A stretch of 41,436 nt of DNA from Thalassotalea sp. 42_200_T64 (GTDB lineage: Bacteria; Pseudomonadota; Gammaproteobacteria; Enterobacterales; Alteromonadaceae): contig MABC01000029.1 of the NCBI GenBank assembly GCA_002162925.1, forward strand, positions 1 to 41,436, in the 5' to 3' direction. Position 1 is the first letter of the stretch. Each line of letters begins with the position of its first letter. The position numbers were made by a program, and so were the translations under genes. The notes below the pieces were generated by a model. It did no database searches. It was not told the origin of the DNA and saw only the letters and a program-made list of their open reading frames with translations. Below, in pieces: positions 1 through 8,150 of this stretch.

Positions 1-18
1 TTTGAAGGCAATCTTCAT
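1..18 (-). CDS. Possible start of an SOS-controlled gene (cut by window edge)
   Basis: An ATG on the minus strand at 18-16 opens a frame reading M-K-I-A-F-K to the window edge. It lies 11 bp downstream of a near-consensus LexA box (30-49), which is the main reason to propose a gene here. Only six codons are visible, so the product cannot be named and the start codon is unproven. Confidence 0.3.
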
Positions 19-29
19 GCCTGACAGTG

Positions 30-49
30 TACTGTTGTTTTATACAGTG
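30..49 (-). promoter_or_regulatory. Predicted LexA (SOS) operator
   Basis: TACTGTTGTTTTATACAGTG fits the gammaproteobacterial LexA operator (CTG, ten mostly A/T bases, CAG, inside TACTG..CAGTA) with only the last base off. The site is palindromic, so strand is nominal. It sits between the stop of a 33-codon ORF (73) and a minus-strand ATG at 18, so the controlled gene probably runs leftward out of the window. ruvA and ruvB, classic SOS genes, lie immediately to the right. Confidence 0.65.
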
Positions 50-72
50 ATCAAGCGGCTTTTTTAAACTTC

Positions 73-174
73 TTATTTTGATGCGAACGCTTGCCGTACA
101 TTCGGGCTGAAAATACCGCCATAATGCCTTGCGGCCTCGCCAATACTCACTAAATCGAAGACTAAAGTTTTCAT
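73..174 (-). CDS. Small ORF, 33 aa, unknown
   Basis: A 33-codon minus-strand ORF starts M-K-T-L-V-F-D-L and ends A-F-A-S-K. Its best support is a good ribosome-binding site, GAGGTG, six bases upstream of the ATG. I recognise no domain; there is no signal peptide or clear membrane segment. It lies downstream of ruvB and just upstream of the LexA box at 30-49, so it could be a small gene or a leader of the off-window gene. Too short to prove as coding by eye. Confidence 0.35.
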   Translation of the reverse strand: MKTLVFDLVSIGEAARHYGGIFSPNVRQAFASK

Positions 175-215
175 AATCGTCACCTCATGATCAGGTTTCG
201 GCAATTATTCGCTAA

Positions 216-338
216 CTAGCAAGAACCCTCAATCTTATCTATGATTTTGGTAGATAATGAATCGGCGCCCCCATATAATTTATAAGTATTATGTTTCACT
301 ACTATGTGACACGGCAGCTCGTCGCGCACTATAGTCAT
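216..338 (-). CDS. Small ORF, 40 aa, unknown
   Basis: A 40-codon minus-strand ORF follows ruvB. Its frame is open for about 23 further codons upstream of the ATG, to a TAA inside the ruvB 3' end. The composition is protein-like (M-T-I-V-R-D-E-L ... K-I-I-D-K-I-E-G-S-C) and has two cysteines. No convincing ribosome-binding site precedes the ATG and I recognise no family. It may be a small gene, the remnant of a longer one, or chance. Confidence 0.22.
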   Translation of the reverse strand: MTIVRDELPCHIVVKHNTYKLYGGADSLSTKIIDKIEGSC

Positions 339-391
339 TAAACGCTTTGTGGTGACACGATCTATCTTTGGCTTAATAGTTGAAAAATGGC

Positions 392-1399
392 TTACTGTTG
401 TGGCTTATCCAAGCCAAAGTGCAGATAGGCATTATCGGTAACAATTCTGCCGCGTGGAGTGCGCTGTAAAAAACCTTGTTGAATTAAAAATGGTTCAATC
501 ACATCTTCGATGGTTTCGCGCTCTTCACCAATAGCCGCGGCGACGTTATCTAAGCCTACCGGGCCGCCAGCAAATTTATCAATAATGGCTAGCAATAATT
601 TTCTGTCCATTAGATCAAAGCCTTCACCATCAACCTCAAGCATATTTAACGCTTTACAGGCGGTATCTTCGCCAACTGGGCCGGTAGTTTTTACTTCCGC
701 ATAATCTCTTACCCGGCGCAACAAACGATTGGCTATTCGTGGTGTACCGCGCGAACGTCGTGCTATTTCAAAGGCGCCTTCATCGGTTAAATCAACATTT
801 AAAAAGTGCGAGGAGCGGCTAATGATGTCTTGTAAATCTTCTACTTTATAAAACTCTAAGCGTTGCACTATGCCAAAACGATCACGCAGAGGTGAAGTTA
901 ATGAACCGGCACGAGTCGTTGCCCCGATCAAGGTAAACGGCGGTAAATCCAGTTTGATTGAGCGCGCCGCCGGCCCTTCGCCAATCATGATGTCGAGCTG
1001 ATAATCTTCCATCGCCGGATACAGAATTTCTTCCACTACCGGGCTTAAGCGATGAATTTCATCAATAAATAACACATCATTTTCTTCTAAATTGGTTAAC
1101 AGCGCCGCCAAGTCTCCGGCTTTTTCTAACACCGGGCCAGACGTGGTGCGAATGTTCACCCCCATTTCGTTAGCGACAATATTGGCTAACGTCGTTTTCC
1201 CTAAACCCGGCGGGCCAAAAATCAACAGATGATCGAGAGGCTCATTTCGATTTTTAGCAGCCGTAATGAAAATTTCCATCTGCTCTTTTACCGGCTCTTG
1301 ACCGGTATAGTCACTGAGCATTTTCGGGCGAATGGCTCTATCAATCGTTTCTTCTTCACGACTTGCGGTAGGTTGTATTAATCGATCGGCTTCAATCAT
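392..1399 (-). CDS. ruvB: Holliday junction branch migration ATPase RuvB
   Basis: RuvB is the AAA+ hexameric motor that, with RuvA, drives branch migration of Holliday junctions during recombinational repair. At 335 aa it has normal family length. Visible motifs are Walker [10 protein letters not shown] near residue 64, Walker [10 protein letters not shown] near 112, a sensor region [19 protein letters not shown] carrying the arginine finger, and a C-terminal winged-helix DNA-binding domain ending near the QRTPRGR motif. It starts ATG (M-I-E-A-D-R) and lies 119 bp downstream of ruvA, the usual ruvAB order. The pair is probably SOS-controlled from the LexA-like site at 2426-2445. Confidence 0.98.
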   Translation of the reverse strand: MIEADRLIQPTASREEETIDRAIRPKMLSDYTGQEPVKEQMEIFITAAKNRNEPLDHLLIFGPPGLGKTTLANIVANEMGVNIRTTSGPVLEKAGDLAALLTNLEENDVLFIDEIHRLSPVVEEILYPAMEDYQLDIMIGEGPAARSIKLDLPPFTLIGATTRAGSLTSPLRDRFGIVQRLEFYKVEDLQDIISRSSHFLNVDLTDEGAFEIARRSRGTPRIANRLLRRVRDYAEVKTTGPVGEDTACKALNMLEVDGEGFDLMDRKLLLAIIDKFAGGPVGLDNVAAAIGEERETIEDVIEPFLIQQGFLQRTPRGRIVTDNAYLHFGLDKPQQ

Positions 1400-1518
1400 A
1401 GTATTCGACTTAGTGTTTTAAATTCAGTTGCAGTTATGGTGTTAGAAATTCAGTTATCTATTTTTGGTATTTGTTCTTGGTATTGGTGTTAGTTTTAGCA
1501 ACACACATTCGCTTTAGG

Positions 1519-2145
1519 TTACAGCATAGATTTTAATGCGTCTCGAATTAACTCTTCTGAGCTCATATCTTCAACAAATACCGCTTTAACCGCTTTATCT
1601 GCCTGATTGTGTTTATAGCCCAGTGATACCAAAGCGGTAATGGCATCATCTTTATTACTTGCTGCCATTAGCAATGAACTGTCACTGGTAATGCTGTCTA
1701 TAGGGAAATTGTCTGCTGCTGGTGTTGCAACTTCCTGGCCCCAGTTTTTGAGTTTATCGCGCATTTCAATGAGTAATCGCTCTGCGGTCTTTTTGCCGAC
1801 GCCAGGTATTTTTACAATCGTGGCAACATCATCAAGGCCGACACAATGAACAAACTGCCCTGCCGACATGTTCGATAGAATGGCCAATGCCAATTTAGGC
1901 CCAACCCCATTCACCTTGATTAATAAACGAAACAGTTTACGTTCGGTTTGGTTGGCGAAGCCATATAACAATTGCGCATCTTCTCGTACCACAAAATGGG
2001 TATAAATAATCGCTTCTTGTTCAAGTTTAGGGAGATGGTAGAAACTGGTCATTGGTAGGGTTACTTCATAACCTACACCGTTACATTCGAGTAAAATTTC
2101 TGGCGCCTGCTTTTCGATTAATAACCCGCGTAAACGTCCTATCAC
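1519..2145 (-). CDS. ruvA: Holliday junction DNA-binding protein RuvA
   Basis: RuvA forms a tetramer that binds the four-way junction and loads RuvB. The 208-aa protein has the N-terminal OB fold (M-I-G-R-L-R-G), two helix-hairpin-helix motifs ([13 protein letters not shown] near residue 79 and [16 protein letters not shown] near 114) and the C-terminal domain III that contacts RuvB ([16 protein letters not shown] near 170). The start is GTG, chosen because an AGGA box lies eight bases upstream and the protein then aligns with E. coli RuvA from residue 1. A 390-bp gap containing a LexA-like box separates it from ruvC, as in bacteria where ruvAB but not ruvC is SOS-induced. Confidence 0.98.
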   Translation of the reverse strand: MIGRLRGLLIEKQAPEILLECNGVGYEVTLPMTSFYHLPKLEQEAIIYTHFVVREDAQLLYGFANQTERKLFRLLIKVNGVGPKLALAILSNMSAGQFVHCVGLDDVATIVKIPGVGKKTAERLLIEMRDKLKNWGQEVATPAADNFPIDSITSDSSLLMAASNKDDAITALVSLGYKHNQADKAVKAVFVEDMSSEELIRDALKSML

Positions 2146-2425
2146 AGTAATGTCCTATCAATTATTCTTGGTTATAGTTTTTGGTGTTAAGAATTGGTGT
2201 TCATCATTCACTTTAATACAGTACATAATACCACGGTGTGAACTGCCCAACGACGCCACTACATGTCGATCACAGGGCTTCAAAAACAACATAAATTGTT
2301 TCATATTTTTTCGCAGAACCCGACCTAAACTGAACTTGGTTATCGTACAGACATTCATTTTAGTTAGGAATTTCTGCTGCGCTTTGGGCTTAAACCGTAC
2401 GATTATCCCAGCCGCACAATCAGAC

Positions 2426-2445
2426 TACTAAGTATTTGTACAGTA
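2426..2445 (-). promoter_or_regulatory. Imperfect LexA box upstream of ruvAB
   Basis: Read toward ruvA, the site is TACTGTACAAATACTTAGTA: a perfect TACTG half site, ten-base A/T-rich spacer and an imperfect second half (TAGTA instead of CAGTA). It lies about 280 bp upstream of the ruvA GTG. ruvAB is under LexA control in E. coli, which supports the reading, but the mismatch in the core CAG lowers confidence. Confidence 0.5.
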
Positions 2446-2459
2446 GTCAAGAAATTCAT

Positions 2460-2492
2460 CCCCGCGACTTCGCTTTGATCACGGGGTTTTCT
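2460..2492 (+). terminator. Terminator-like hairpin with no upstream plus-strand gene
   Basis: The arms CCCCGCGA and TCACGGGG pair with one mismatch around an 11-base loop and are followed by TTTTCTT. That is the form of an intrinsic terminator for plus-strand transcription. There is no plus-strand gene upstream, so it may end an unannotated small RNA, or be a palindromic repeat unrelated to termination. Confidence 0.35.
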
Positions 2493-2535
2493 TGCAAACA
2501 TTCGATAAATATATAGCAAAGAGAAACCTTATTTT

Positions 2536-3063
2536 CTATCTAAGTCGTCCGCGCACGGTCTTTTTCGCCTGACCGGCCATTTTTATTAAGGAGTCATAAC
2601 TATGACCATGGCAAATCGCGATGGCTAAAGCATCGGCGGCATCGGCTCGTGGGGGTGCCGGTAGTTTTAAAAATGAGGTGACCATATGCTGTACTTGTTT
2701 CTTGTCGGCAGCGCCGGTGCCCACCACGGCTTGTTTAATTTGTCTGGCCGAGTATTCTGCCACTTCAAGGCCATTATTGGTAGCTGCCACAATGGCCGCC
2801 CCCCGCGCCTGCCCAAGTTTTAACGCGCCTCCAGGGTTTAAGCCCATGAAGACTTGTTCAATGGCAAACATATCGGGTTTAAATTGTAATATCAGCTCAG
2901 AAACACCAGCAAAGATGATTTGTAATCGTTCGGGATGATTATCGCCGGCCGATAAGGTTTTAATGCAACCACTGCCGAGATAATTGAACTTTCGTCCCTG
3001 TTTTTCTATTACCCCGTAACCAGTTAACCGGGAGCCAGGGTCGATTCCTAAAATGATGCTCAT
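2536..3063 (-). CDS. ruvC: Crossover junction endodeoxyribonuclease RuvC
   Basis: RuvC is the dimeric RNase H-fold resolvase that nicks Holliday junctions symmetrically. The 175-aa length is normal. Conserved acidic residues are visible: D7 in [10 protein letters not shown]68/E69 region in FAIEQVFMG, and the C-terminal [12 protein letters not shown] motif with its paired aspartates. The C-terminal tail is basic (K-K-T-V-R-G-R-L-R). It begins at ATG 3063 and is transcribed in the same direction as ruvA and ruvB but separated from ruvA by 390 bp. The yebC gene that often lies between aspS and ruvC in gammaproteobacteria is absent here. Confidence 0.98.
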   Translation of the reverse strand: MSIILGIDPGSRLTGYGVIEKQGRKFNYLGSGCIKTLSAGDNHPERLQIIFAGVSELILQFKPDMFAIEQVFMGLNPGGALKLGQARGAAIVAATNNGLEVAEYSARQIKQAVVGTGAADKKQVQHMVTSFLKLPAPPRADAADALAIAICHGHSYDSLIKMAGQAKKTVRGRLR

Positions 3064-3149
3064 GAATATGTATTTATTAAATTAAAACTATCTAAAAGAT
3101 GCCATAGAACGGCGCAAATGAAAAGCAAGTAACTACTGAGGGAGAGCCA

Positions 3150-3191
3150 CATTTCCAGTTCCTAGTTCCACGTTTCCAGTTCCACGTCCCT
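3150..3191. repeat. Heptamer tandem tract, 6 degenerate units
   Basis: Six consecutive 7-bp units (catttcc, agttcct, agttcca, cgtttcc, agttcca, cgtccct) fill the space between the ruvC start and the aspS terminator. Units vary but keep a core resembling GTTCC. It is one of five period-7 tracts in the window and lies about 57 bp past the aspS stop codon. Confidence 0.8.
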
Positions 3192-3234
3192 AAAAAACAA
3201 AAGCCTTACTCAATCACTCAAGCAAGGCTTTTTT
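3192..3234 (-). terminator. Intrinsic terminator of aspS
   Basis: Arms AAAAGCCTT (3199-3207) and AAGGCTTTT (3224-3232) form a 9-bp stem with a 16-base loop. On the minus strand the stem is followed by TTGTTTTTTA, fitting a terminator 14 bp beyond the aspS stop. The plus strand also has a T run after the stem, so it could work in both directions. Confidence 0.8.
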
Positions 3235-3247
3235 AAAGCACTAAATT

Positions 3248-5035
3248 CTATTCAGAATCGTCTGCTTTCGCTTCTTGTGGAATGGCTTGTACACCCAACT
3301 CTACCAGTTGTGCCGGGTTGGCACGGCCTGGCGCGTTAGTTAATGGACAAGCAGCCGTTGTAGTTTTCGGGAATGCCATCACGTCACGAATAGAAGTCGC
3401 GCCAGTCATTAACATTACGATGCGGTCTAAACCAAACGCTAAACCCGCATGTGGTGGTGGGCCGTAGCGTAGTGCTTCGAGTAAGAAACCAAATTTTTCT
3501 TCGGCTTCTTCATCGCTAATACCTAAAATTCTAAATACTGCCGCTTGCATTTCCGGGCTGTGGATACGTACTGAACCACCGCCTAGCTCACAACCGTTAA
3601 GCACCATATCGTAGGCGTTTGACAGTGCGCCAATTGGATTGGCTTCTAACTCTTCCGCCGTTAAATCGCTAGGCGCGGTAAACGGGTGATGCAAAGCGTG
3701 CATGTTGCCATCGATTTCTTCGAACATTGGGAAATCAACAACCCATAATGGCTTCCAGCCTTCAACGGTTAAGCCCAAGTCTTCACCCAGTTTTAAGCGC
3801 AACGCGCCTAACGCTTCGGTAACTACAGTGTTCTTATCTGCGCCAAAGAAGATTAAATCGCCAGTTTGGGCATTAGTACGAACTAATAACTCTGTTACCG
3901 CACTCTCTGGTAAGAATTTCAAGATAGGCGATTGTAAGCCTTCCATGCCGGCATCTTTATCGTTCACTTTTAACCAGGCTAAACCTTTGGCGCCATAAAT
4001 GTTGACAAATTTGGTGTAATTGTCGATGTTTTTACGAGATACTTTGCTTGCTGCACCTGGTACACAAATCACCGCAACGCGGCCATTTTCATCATTGGCA
4101 GGGCCAGAGAATACTTTAAACTCGACGTCTTTTAAGATATCGGCAACATCCACAATTTCTAGTGGGTTACGTAAATCCGGTTTGTCTGAGCCAAAACGTT
4201 GCATCGCTTCCGAATATGGCATGCGTGGGAAGTCGCCCAAATCAACATTTAATAGTGATTGGAATAACTCACGGATCATGGTTTCGGTTACAGCCATTAC
4301 CTGAACAGCACTCATGAATGATGTTTCGATATCTATTTGAGTAAACTCCGGCTGACGGTCAGCACGTAAATCTTCATCACGGAAACATTTTACAATTTGG
4401 TAATAACGTTCCATACCCGACATCATCAGTAATTGTTTAAACAACTGCGGCGACTGCGGCAAGGCAAAGAAGTTACCTTTTTGGGTACGACTTGGTACCA
4501 AGTAATCACGAGCTCCTTCAGGCGTTGCTGCGGTTAAAATTGGCGTTTCAATGTCCAGGAAACCTTGCTGTTCAAGCGACGCACGTACTTGTGATGTCAC
4601 TTTTGCACGAAAACGCAAACGTTCAGTCATCTCTGGACGACGTAAATCTAAGTAACGGTACTTTAAGCGTTGTTCTTCAGAATTCTTTTGATGGTCATCA
4701 AGCGTTAACGGCAGCGGTGCAGCTTTCGAGATAATATTTAACTCTAAGCCCAATACTTCGATAGCACCGGTAGCCATGCCTTTATTGATTTGTGATTCAG
4801 GACGAGCACGAACTTTACCTATAATTTGAACACAAAATTCATTTCGTAAAGTATTTGCTGTGGCTAACACTTGTGCCAAATCGGGGTCAAATACAACCTG
4901 AACGATGCCTTCACGATCACGCAAATCCACAAAAATCACCGCGCCTAAGTCACGACGACGATTAACCCAACCACAAAGAGTTACTTCTTGTTCTACGTGA
5001 GACTCATTCACCTCACCACAAAATAAACTGCGCAT
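3248..5035 (-). CDS. aspS: Aspartyl-tRNA synthetase
   Basis: AspS charges tRNA-Asp; it is a class IIb synthetase of the bacterial, GAD-insert type. The 595-aa product has an N-terminal OB-fold anticodon-binding domain ([23 protein letters not shown]), class II motif 2 ([20 protein letters not shown]), the GAD insert in the middle and motif 3 ([15 protein letters not shown]) near the C terminus. I chose ATG 5035 (M-R-S-L-F-C-G-E) because it matches the family N terminus and has an AGGA box upstream; an in-frame start at 5068 would add 11 unlikely residues. A terminator follows at 3192-3234. cmoA is divergent, about 300 bp away. Confidence 0.98.
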   Translation of the reverse strand: MRSLFCGEVNESHVEQEVTLCGWVNRRRDLGAVIFVDLRDREGIVQVVFDPDLAQVLATANTLRNEFCVQIIGKVRARPESQINKGMATGAIEVLGLELNIISKAAPLPLTLDDHQKNSEEQRLKYRYLDLRRPEMTERLRFRAKVTSQVRASLEQQGFLDIETPILTAATPEGARDYLVPSRTQKGNFFALPQSPQLFKQLLMMSGMERYYQIVKCFRDEDLRADRQPEFTQIDIETSFMSAVQVMAVTETMIRELFQSLLNVDLGDFPRMPYSEAMQRFGSDKPDLRNPLEIVDVADILKDVEFKVFSGPANDENGRVAVICVPGAASKVSRKNIDNYTKFVNIYGAKGLAWLKVNDKDAGMEGLQSPILKFLPESAVTELLVRTNAQTGDLIFFGADKNTVVTEALGALRLKLGEDLGLTVEGWKPLWVVDFPMFEEIDGNMHALHHPFTAPSDLTAEELEANPIGALSNAYDMVLNGCELGGGSVRIHSPEMQAAVFRILGISDEEAEEKFGFLLEALRYGPPPHAGLAFGLDRIVMLMTGATSIRDVMAFPKTTTAACPLTNAPGRANPAQLVELGVQAIPQEAKADDSE

Positions 5036-5331
5036 GTCTAATATCCTGAAAATAATATTGCTGTGCATCCGATCTAGCTAGCAACCGCTCGGTTACGGTT
5101 TAAGATGCCTAAATTTAAAAGCGGTATTATAAAGCAAATGTCATTAATGTCACCTGCAAAGCATAGCGATTGACGATTTTTCCATGCCTTTACAGTTTTT
5201 TTTGAGCATTCTGACTCAATTGTGAAATAGATCGGTGAGATTATTTCTCTATCAGCCTTTTTTAAGATAAAATAACGACTACTATCGACCATTCTATTCA
5301 GTTGAAATAGCTAATTAAATAAGCAGGTTAA

Positions 5332-6066
5332 ATGAGTCAACAAGATACAGATCTTATTTATTCCAAACCACAGACGAAAGTGGCTGATTTTCGTTTTGAC
5401 GCGCAAGTGGTTGAAGTGTTTCCAGACATGATCAAACGCTCGGTGCCGGGCTACAATACCATCATCGAAACCATTGGCCAGCTCAGCCAAAAGTATGCGC
5501 AAGACAATAGTAACATTTACGACTTGGGCTGTTCATTAGGCGCCGCAAGTTTGGCGATGCGTCAAAACATCAGCGCGCAGAATTGCCAAATTATCGCCAT
5601 CGACAACTCGAAAGAGATGGTGGAACGCTGCCAAATTCACGTCAATGCGTTTAAAGCCAATACCCCTTGTACCCTCAAACAAGGCGATATTCTCAAGATA
5701 GACATGCAAAATGCCTCGATGATAATATTAAACTTCACTTTACAATTTATCCCGAGTGAACAGCGGCAAACGCTAATGGCGAAAATTGCCGACGCACTGT
5801 TACCGGGCGGCGTATTGATTTTATCGGAAAAAATTTACGACCAAGATCCGGTGTGCAAGGACTTACTCAACGATTTGCACCACAATTTTAAACGAGCCAA
5901 TGGTTATAGTGACTTGGAAATTGCGCAAAAGCGCGCCGCCATCGAAAACGTGATGCTACCAGATACGCTAGCCACCCATTTGCAGCGGTTAGATAACGCC
6001 GGTTTTCACCATGCCACCCCCTGGTTTCAATGTTTTAACTTTTTCTCACTGATTGCCATCAAATAA
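5332..6066 (+). CDS. cmoA: Carboxy-S-adenosyl-L-methionine synthase CmoA
   Basis: CmoA makes carboxy-SAM from SAM and prephenate, the donor used by CmoB to finish uridine-5-oxyacetic acid at tRNA position 34. The 244-aa Rossmann methyltransferase-like protein has the SAM-binding loop [16 protein letters not shown] near residue 62, the acidic strand-2 end [13 protein letters not shown] near 88 and the NFTLQFIP segment near 127, all typical of CmoA. ATG 5332 is preceded by an AGG box (AAGCAGGTTAA). cmoB follows 19 bp after the stop, so the two are probably co-transcribed. Confidence 0.97.
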   Translation: MSQQDTDLIYSKPQTKVADFRFDAQVVEVFPDMIKRSVPGYNTIIETIGQLSQKYAQDNSNIYDLGCSLGAASLAMRQNISAQNCQIIAIDNSKEMVERCQIHVNAFKANTPCTLKQGDILKIDMQNASMIILNFTLQFIPSEQRQTLMAKIADALLPGGVLILSEKIYDQDPVCKDLLNDLHHNFKRANGYSDLEIAQKRAAIENVMLPDTLATHLQRLDNAGFHHATPWFQCFNFFSLIAIK

Positions 6067-6085
6067 TAACGACAAGAATTTACCC

Positions 6086-7051
6086 ATGAACTTATTTAAT
6101 CGATTTTACCAACAAATTGCCGGCAACAACCTGGCGCACTGGCTTACCTGTTTACCGCAACAACTGGCCGACTGGCAAAAGCATGACTTACACGGTGAAT
6201 TTTCAAAATGGTTAAAAACCCTGGATGCGCTGCCGCAAACGCAAGCAAGCACGATTGATATCAGCAATAGTGTCACCATTGGTAGCAGTGACGACATCAA
6301 TCAGGGCGAGCAAAAACGCATCACCAATTTATTAAAAAACTTCAAACCCTGGCGTAAAGGCCCCTACCACGTACATGGTATTCATATAGATACCGAATGG
6401 CGTAGCGATTTTAAGTGGGACCGACTGGCCCCACACATTAGTGACTTAAAAAACCGCTATGTGTTAGATATTGGCTGTGGCAGTGGCTACCATTTATGGC
6501 GCATGCGTGGCGACGGCGCCAAGTTTGTTGTCGGTATCGACCCAACGCAATTATTTTTGATGCAATTTTTAGCGATGCAACACTTTATCAAAGACGACAA
6601 CGTCAATCTGTTGCCGTTAGGGGTTGAGCATTTACCTGAGTTAAAAGCTTTTGATACGGTATTTGCCATGGGCGTGTTGTACCACAGAAAATCGCCCATC
6701 GATTTTTTGCAGCAATTAAAAGCACAATTAAAGCCCGGTGGAGAATTAGTGCTGGAAACGTTAATCATTGAAGGCGACGAACATACCGTATTAGTGCCGG
6801 GTGATCGCTATGCAAAAATGCGCAACGTTTGGTTTTTACCCAGTGGTGCCGCATTAGTACACTGGATGGAACGACTGGGTTTCAAAAACGTCCGTGTGGT
6901 AAGCACAGATCAAACCGCATTTGAAGAACAACGTCAAACACCATGGATGGATACCGAGTCGTTACAAGACTTTCTTGATCCCAATGATGCCAACAAAACC
7001 ATCGAAGGCTACCCGGCACCACTAAGAGCTATCGTCATCGCTAACGCCTAG
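6086..7051 (+). CDS. cmoB: tRNA U34 carboxymethyltransferase CmoB
   Basis: CmoB transfers the carboxymethyl group of carboxy-SAM to 5-hydroxyuridine-34 of tRNA. The 321-aa product matches the family length and has the CmoB signatures PWRKGP and [16 protein letters not shown] ahead of the SAM-binding motif [15 protein letters not shown], then [13 protein letters not shown] and [21 protein letters not shown] placed the start at ATG 6086 (M-N-L-F-N-R-F) because it aligns with E. coli CmoB; an in-frame ATG at 6053 would add 11 residues overlapping cmoA. No strong ribosome-binding site is visible, so translation may be coupled to cmoA. Its substrate precursor, 5-hydroxyuridine, is made by TrhO, encoded at 32814-33794. 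Confidence 0.97.
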   Translation: MNLFNRFYQQIAGNNLAHWLTCLPQQLADWQKHDLHGEFSKWLKTLDALPQTQASTIDISNSVTIGSSDDINQGEQKRITNLLKNFKPWRKGPYHVHGIHIDTEWRSDFKWDRLAPHISDLKNRYVLDIGCGSGYHLWRMRGDGAKFVVGIDPTQLFLMQFLAMQHFIKDDNVNLLPLGVEHLPELKAFDTVFAMGVLYHRKSPIDFLQQLKAQLKPGGELVLETLIIEGDEHTVLVPGDRYAKMRNVWFLPSGAALVHWMERLGFKNVRVVSTDQTAFEEQRQTPWMDTESLQDFLDPNDANKTIEGYPAPLRAIVIANA

Positions 7052-7104
7052 AGCTGAGAATCGGATTGAGCAGATAAAATAGAAAATTAATATTAGAGAT
7101 CACT

Positions 7105-8004
7105 ATGGATAAAGTCTTTCGCGCCAAAACCACCATAGAGCAATGGCGGATATTGCATGCCGTAGTTGAGCATGGCAGTTATGCCAAGGCCAGTGAAGTG
7201 CTGAATAAAAGTCAGTCCTCGCTGAATCACGCCGTGGCAAAATTACAGTCGCAACTTGGCATTGCGCTGTTAGAGGTGGATGGCCGAAAAACTCAACTCA
7301 CCACAGCCGGCGGTGCGATGCTACGCCGCTCGAAAAAAATTCTGCAAGACATGCAATCGTTAGAAGAATTTGCCGATACCTTAATCGGCGGCTGGGAAGC
7401 AGAAATTACCATCGCCTGTGAAGTGTTGTACCCTAAGCATAGGTTATTAAATGCGTTAAAAGACTATTGGCCGAAAAGCCACGGCAGTCGTCTAAAAATA
7501 ACCGACGAAGTCATTTCCGGCTCCACCGAAGCGATTAAAAACAAAACCGCAGATCTGGTACTCAGTCCACACTTTCCAGAAGGCGTGCACGGCAATTACC
7601 TTTGCACCACCACCATGCTACCGGTATGTTTAAGCTCTCATCAAATACTGCAAACCAGCAGTATAAACGCCGAAGAATTAGCCGATCATTTACAACTGGT
7701 GATCGGTGATACCGGTATGGAAAAACCCGATAAGGGCTGGCTTAAGGCCGAAAAACGCTGGACCGTTTCCAGCTTTTATGAAGCCATTACCATATTAAAG
7801 CAAGGCATCGGCTTTTGCTGGATACCAAAACATTTAATCGAACAAGAGCTAAACGACGGCTCTTTAGTCGCCATAAAGTTAGAAGGCTCTACCTCATTTG
7901 AAGTGCCAGTTACTTTAGTTATCCCAGACCGAAAAAATGCCGGCCCCGGGGTATTGTTACTCGAGCAAGTGATTTTGGCGGAACATCAAGCGGATAGAGA
8001 ATAA
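7105..8004 (+). CDS. LysR-family transcriptional regulator
   Basis: A 299-aa LysR-type regulator. Residues about 10-68 form the winged helix-turn-helix (QWRILHAVVEHGSYAKASEV, then the recognition helix SQSSLNHAVAKLQSQLG), followed by the linker helix and a substrate-binding-like effector domain from about residue 95 (EITIACEVLYPKHRLL). The target and inducer cannot be read from sequence. LysR proteins often control a divergent neighbour, but here both neighbours run the same way: cmoB ends 53 bp upstream and the dGTPase starts 146 bp downstream. An AGAG box lies just before the ATG. Confidence 0.9.
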   Translation: MDKVFRAKTTIEQWRILHAVVEHGSYAKASEVLNKSQSSLNHAVAKLQSQLGIALLEVDGRKTQLTTAGGAMLRRSKKILQDMQSLEEFADTLIGGWEAEITIACEVLYPKHRLLNALKDYWPKSHGSRLKITDEVISGSTEAIKNKTADLVLSPHFPEGVHGNYLCTTTMLPVCLSSHQILQTSSINAEELADHLQLVIGDTGMEKPDKGWLKAEKRWTVSSFYEAITILKQGIGFCWIPKHLIEQELNDGSLVAIKLEGSTSFEVPVTLVIPDRKNAGPGVLLLEQVILAEHQADRE

Positions 8005-8055
8005 CAACCATATTTGAAGCCTTGATATTCCGCATGTGCTTGATATAGTGGTATT

Positions 8056-8103
8056 AACCTGAGTTTAGGACAGCAGCACTACTCATTAGTCCAAGTTCAG
8101 GTT
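8056..8103. repeat. Short inverted repeat, AACCTGA..TCAGGTT type
   Basis: Left arm aacctgagtttagga (8056-8070) and right arm tccaagttcaggtt (8090-8103) are imperfect inverted copies around a core containing agcactactcatta. The same arrangement of AACCTGA, AGCACTCAT and TCAGGTT occurs at 41252-41298 and partly at 34248-34279. It lies 48 bp upstream of the dgt start. Confidence 0.6.
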
Positions 8104-8150
8104 ATTCATAATAATAAAGGCCAATACGGCCCGGCGACAAGGATCACCGC

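Larger units (their letters stand above)
2146..2535. other. 390-bp intergenic region between ruvA and ruvC
   Basis: No supported protein gene is visible here. The region holds the LexA-like box (2426-2445) and, at 2460-2492, a hairpin-plus-T-run that would act as a terminator for a plus-strand transcript although no plus-strand gene precedes it. Short frames exist on both strands but lack ribosome-binding sites. The gap is long for a ruvC-ruvA junction and may carry a repeat or small RNA. Confidence 0.5.

Noticed and set aside
2158..2358. A 66-codon minus-strand frame directly upstream of ruvA, with an overlapping plus-strand frame at 2150-2431
   Set aside because: Neither has a ribosome-binding site, a recognisable domain or convincing composition; the minus frame's position before ruvA is suggestive but not enough to call a gene.
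5074..5292. A 72-codon minus-strand frame between aspS and cmoA
   Set aside because: It lies in the divergent promoter region, has no clear start signal and its composition is not protein-like beyond the first residues.
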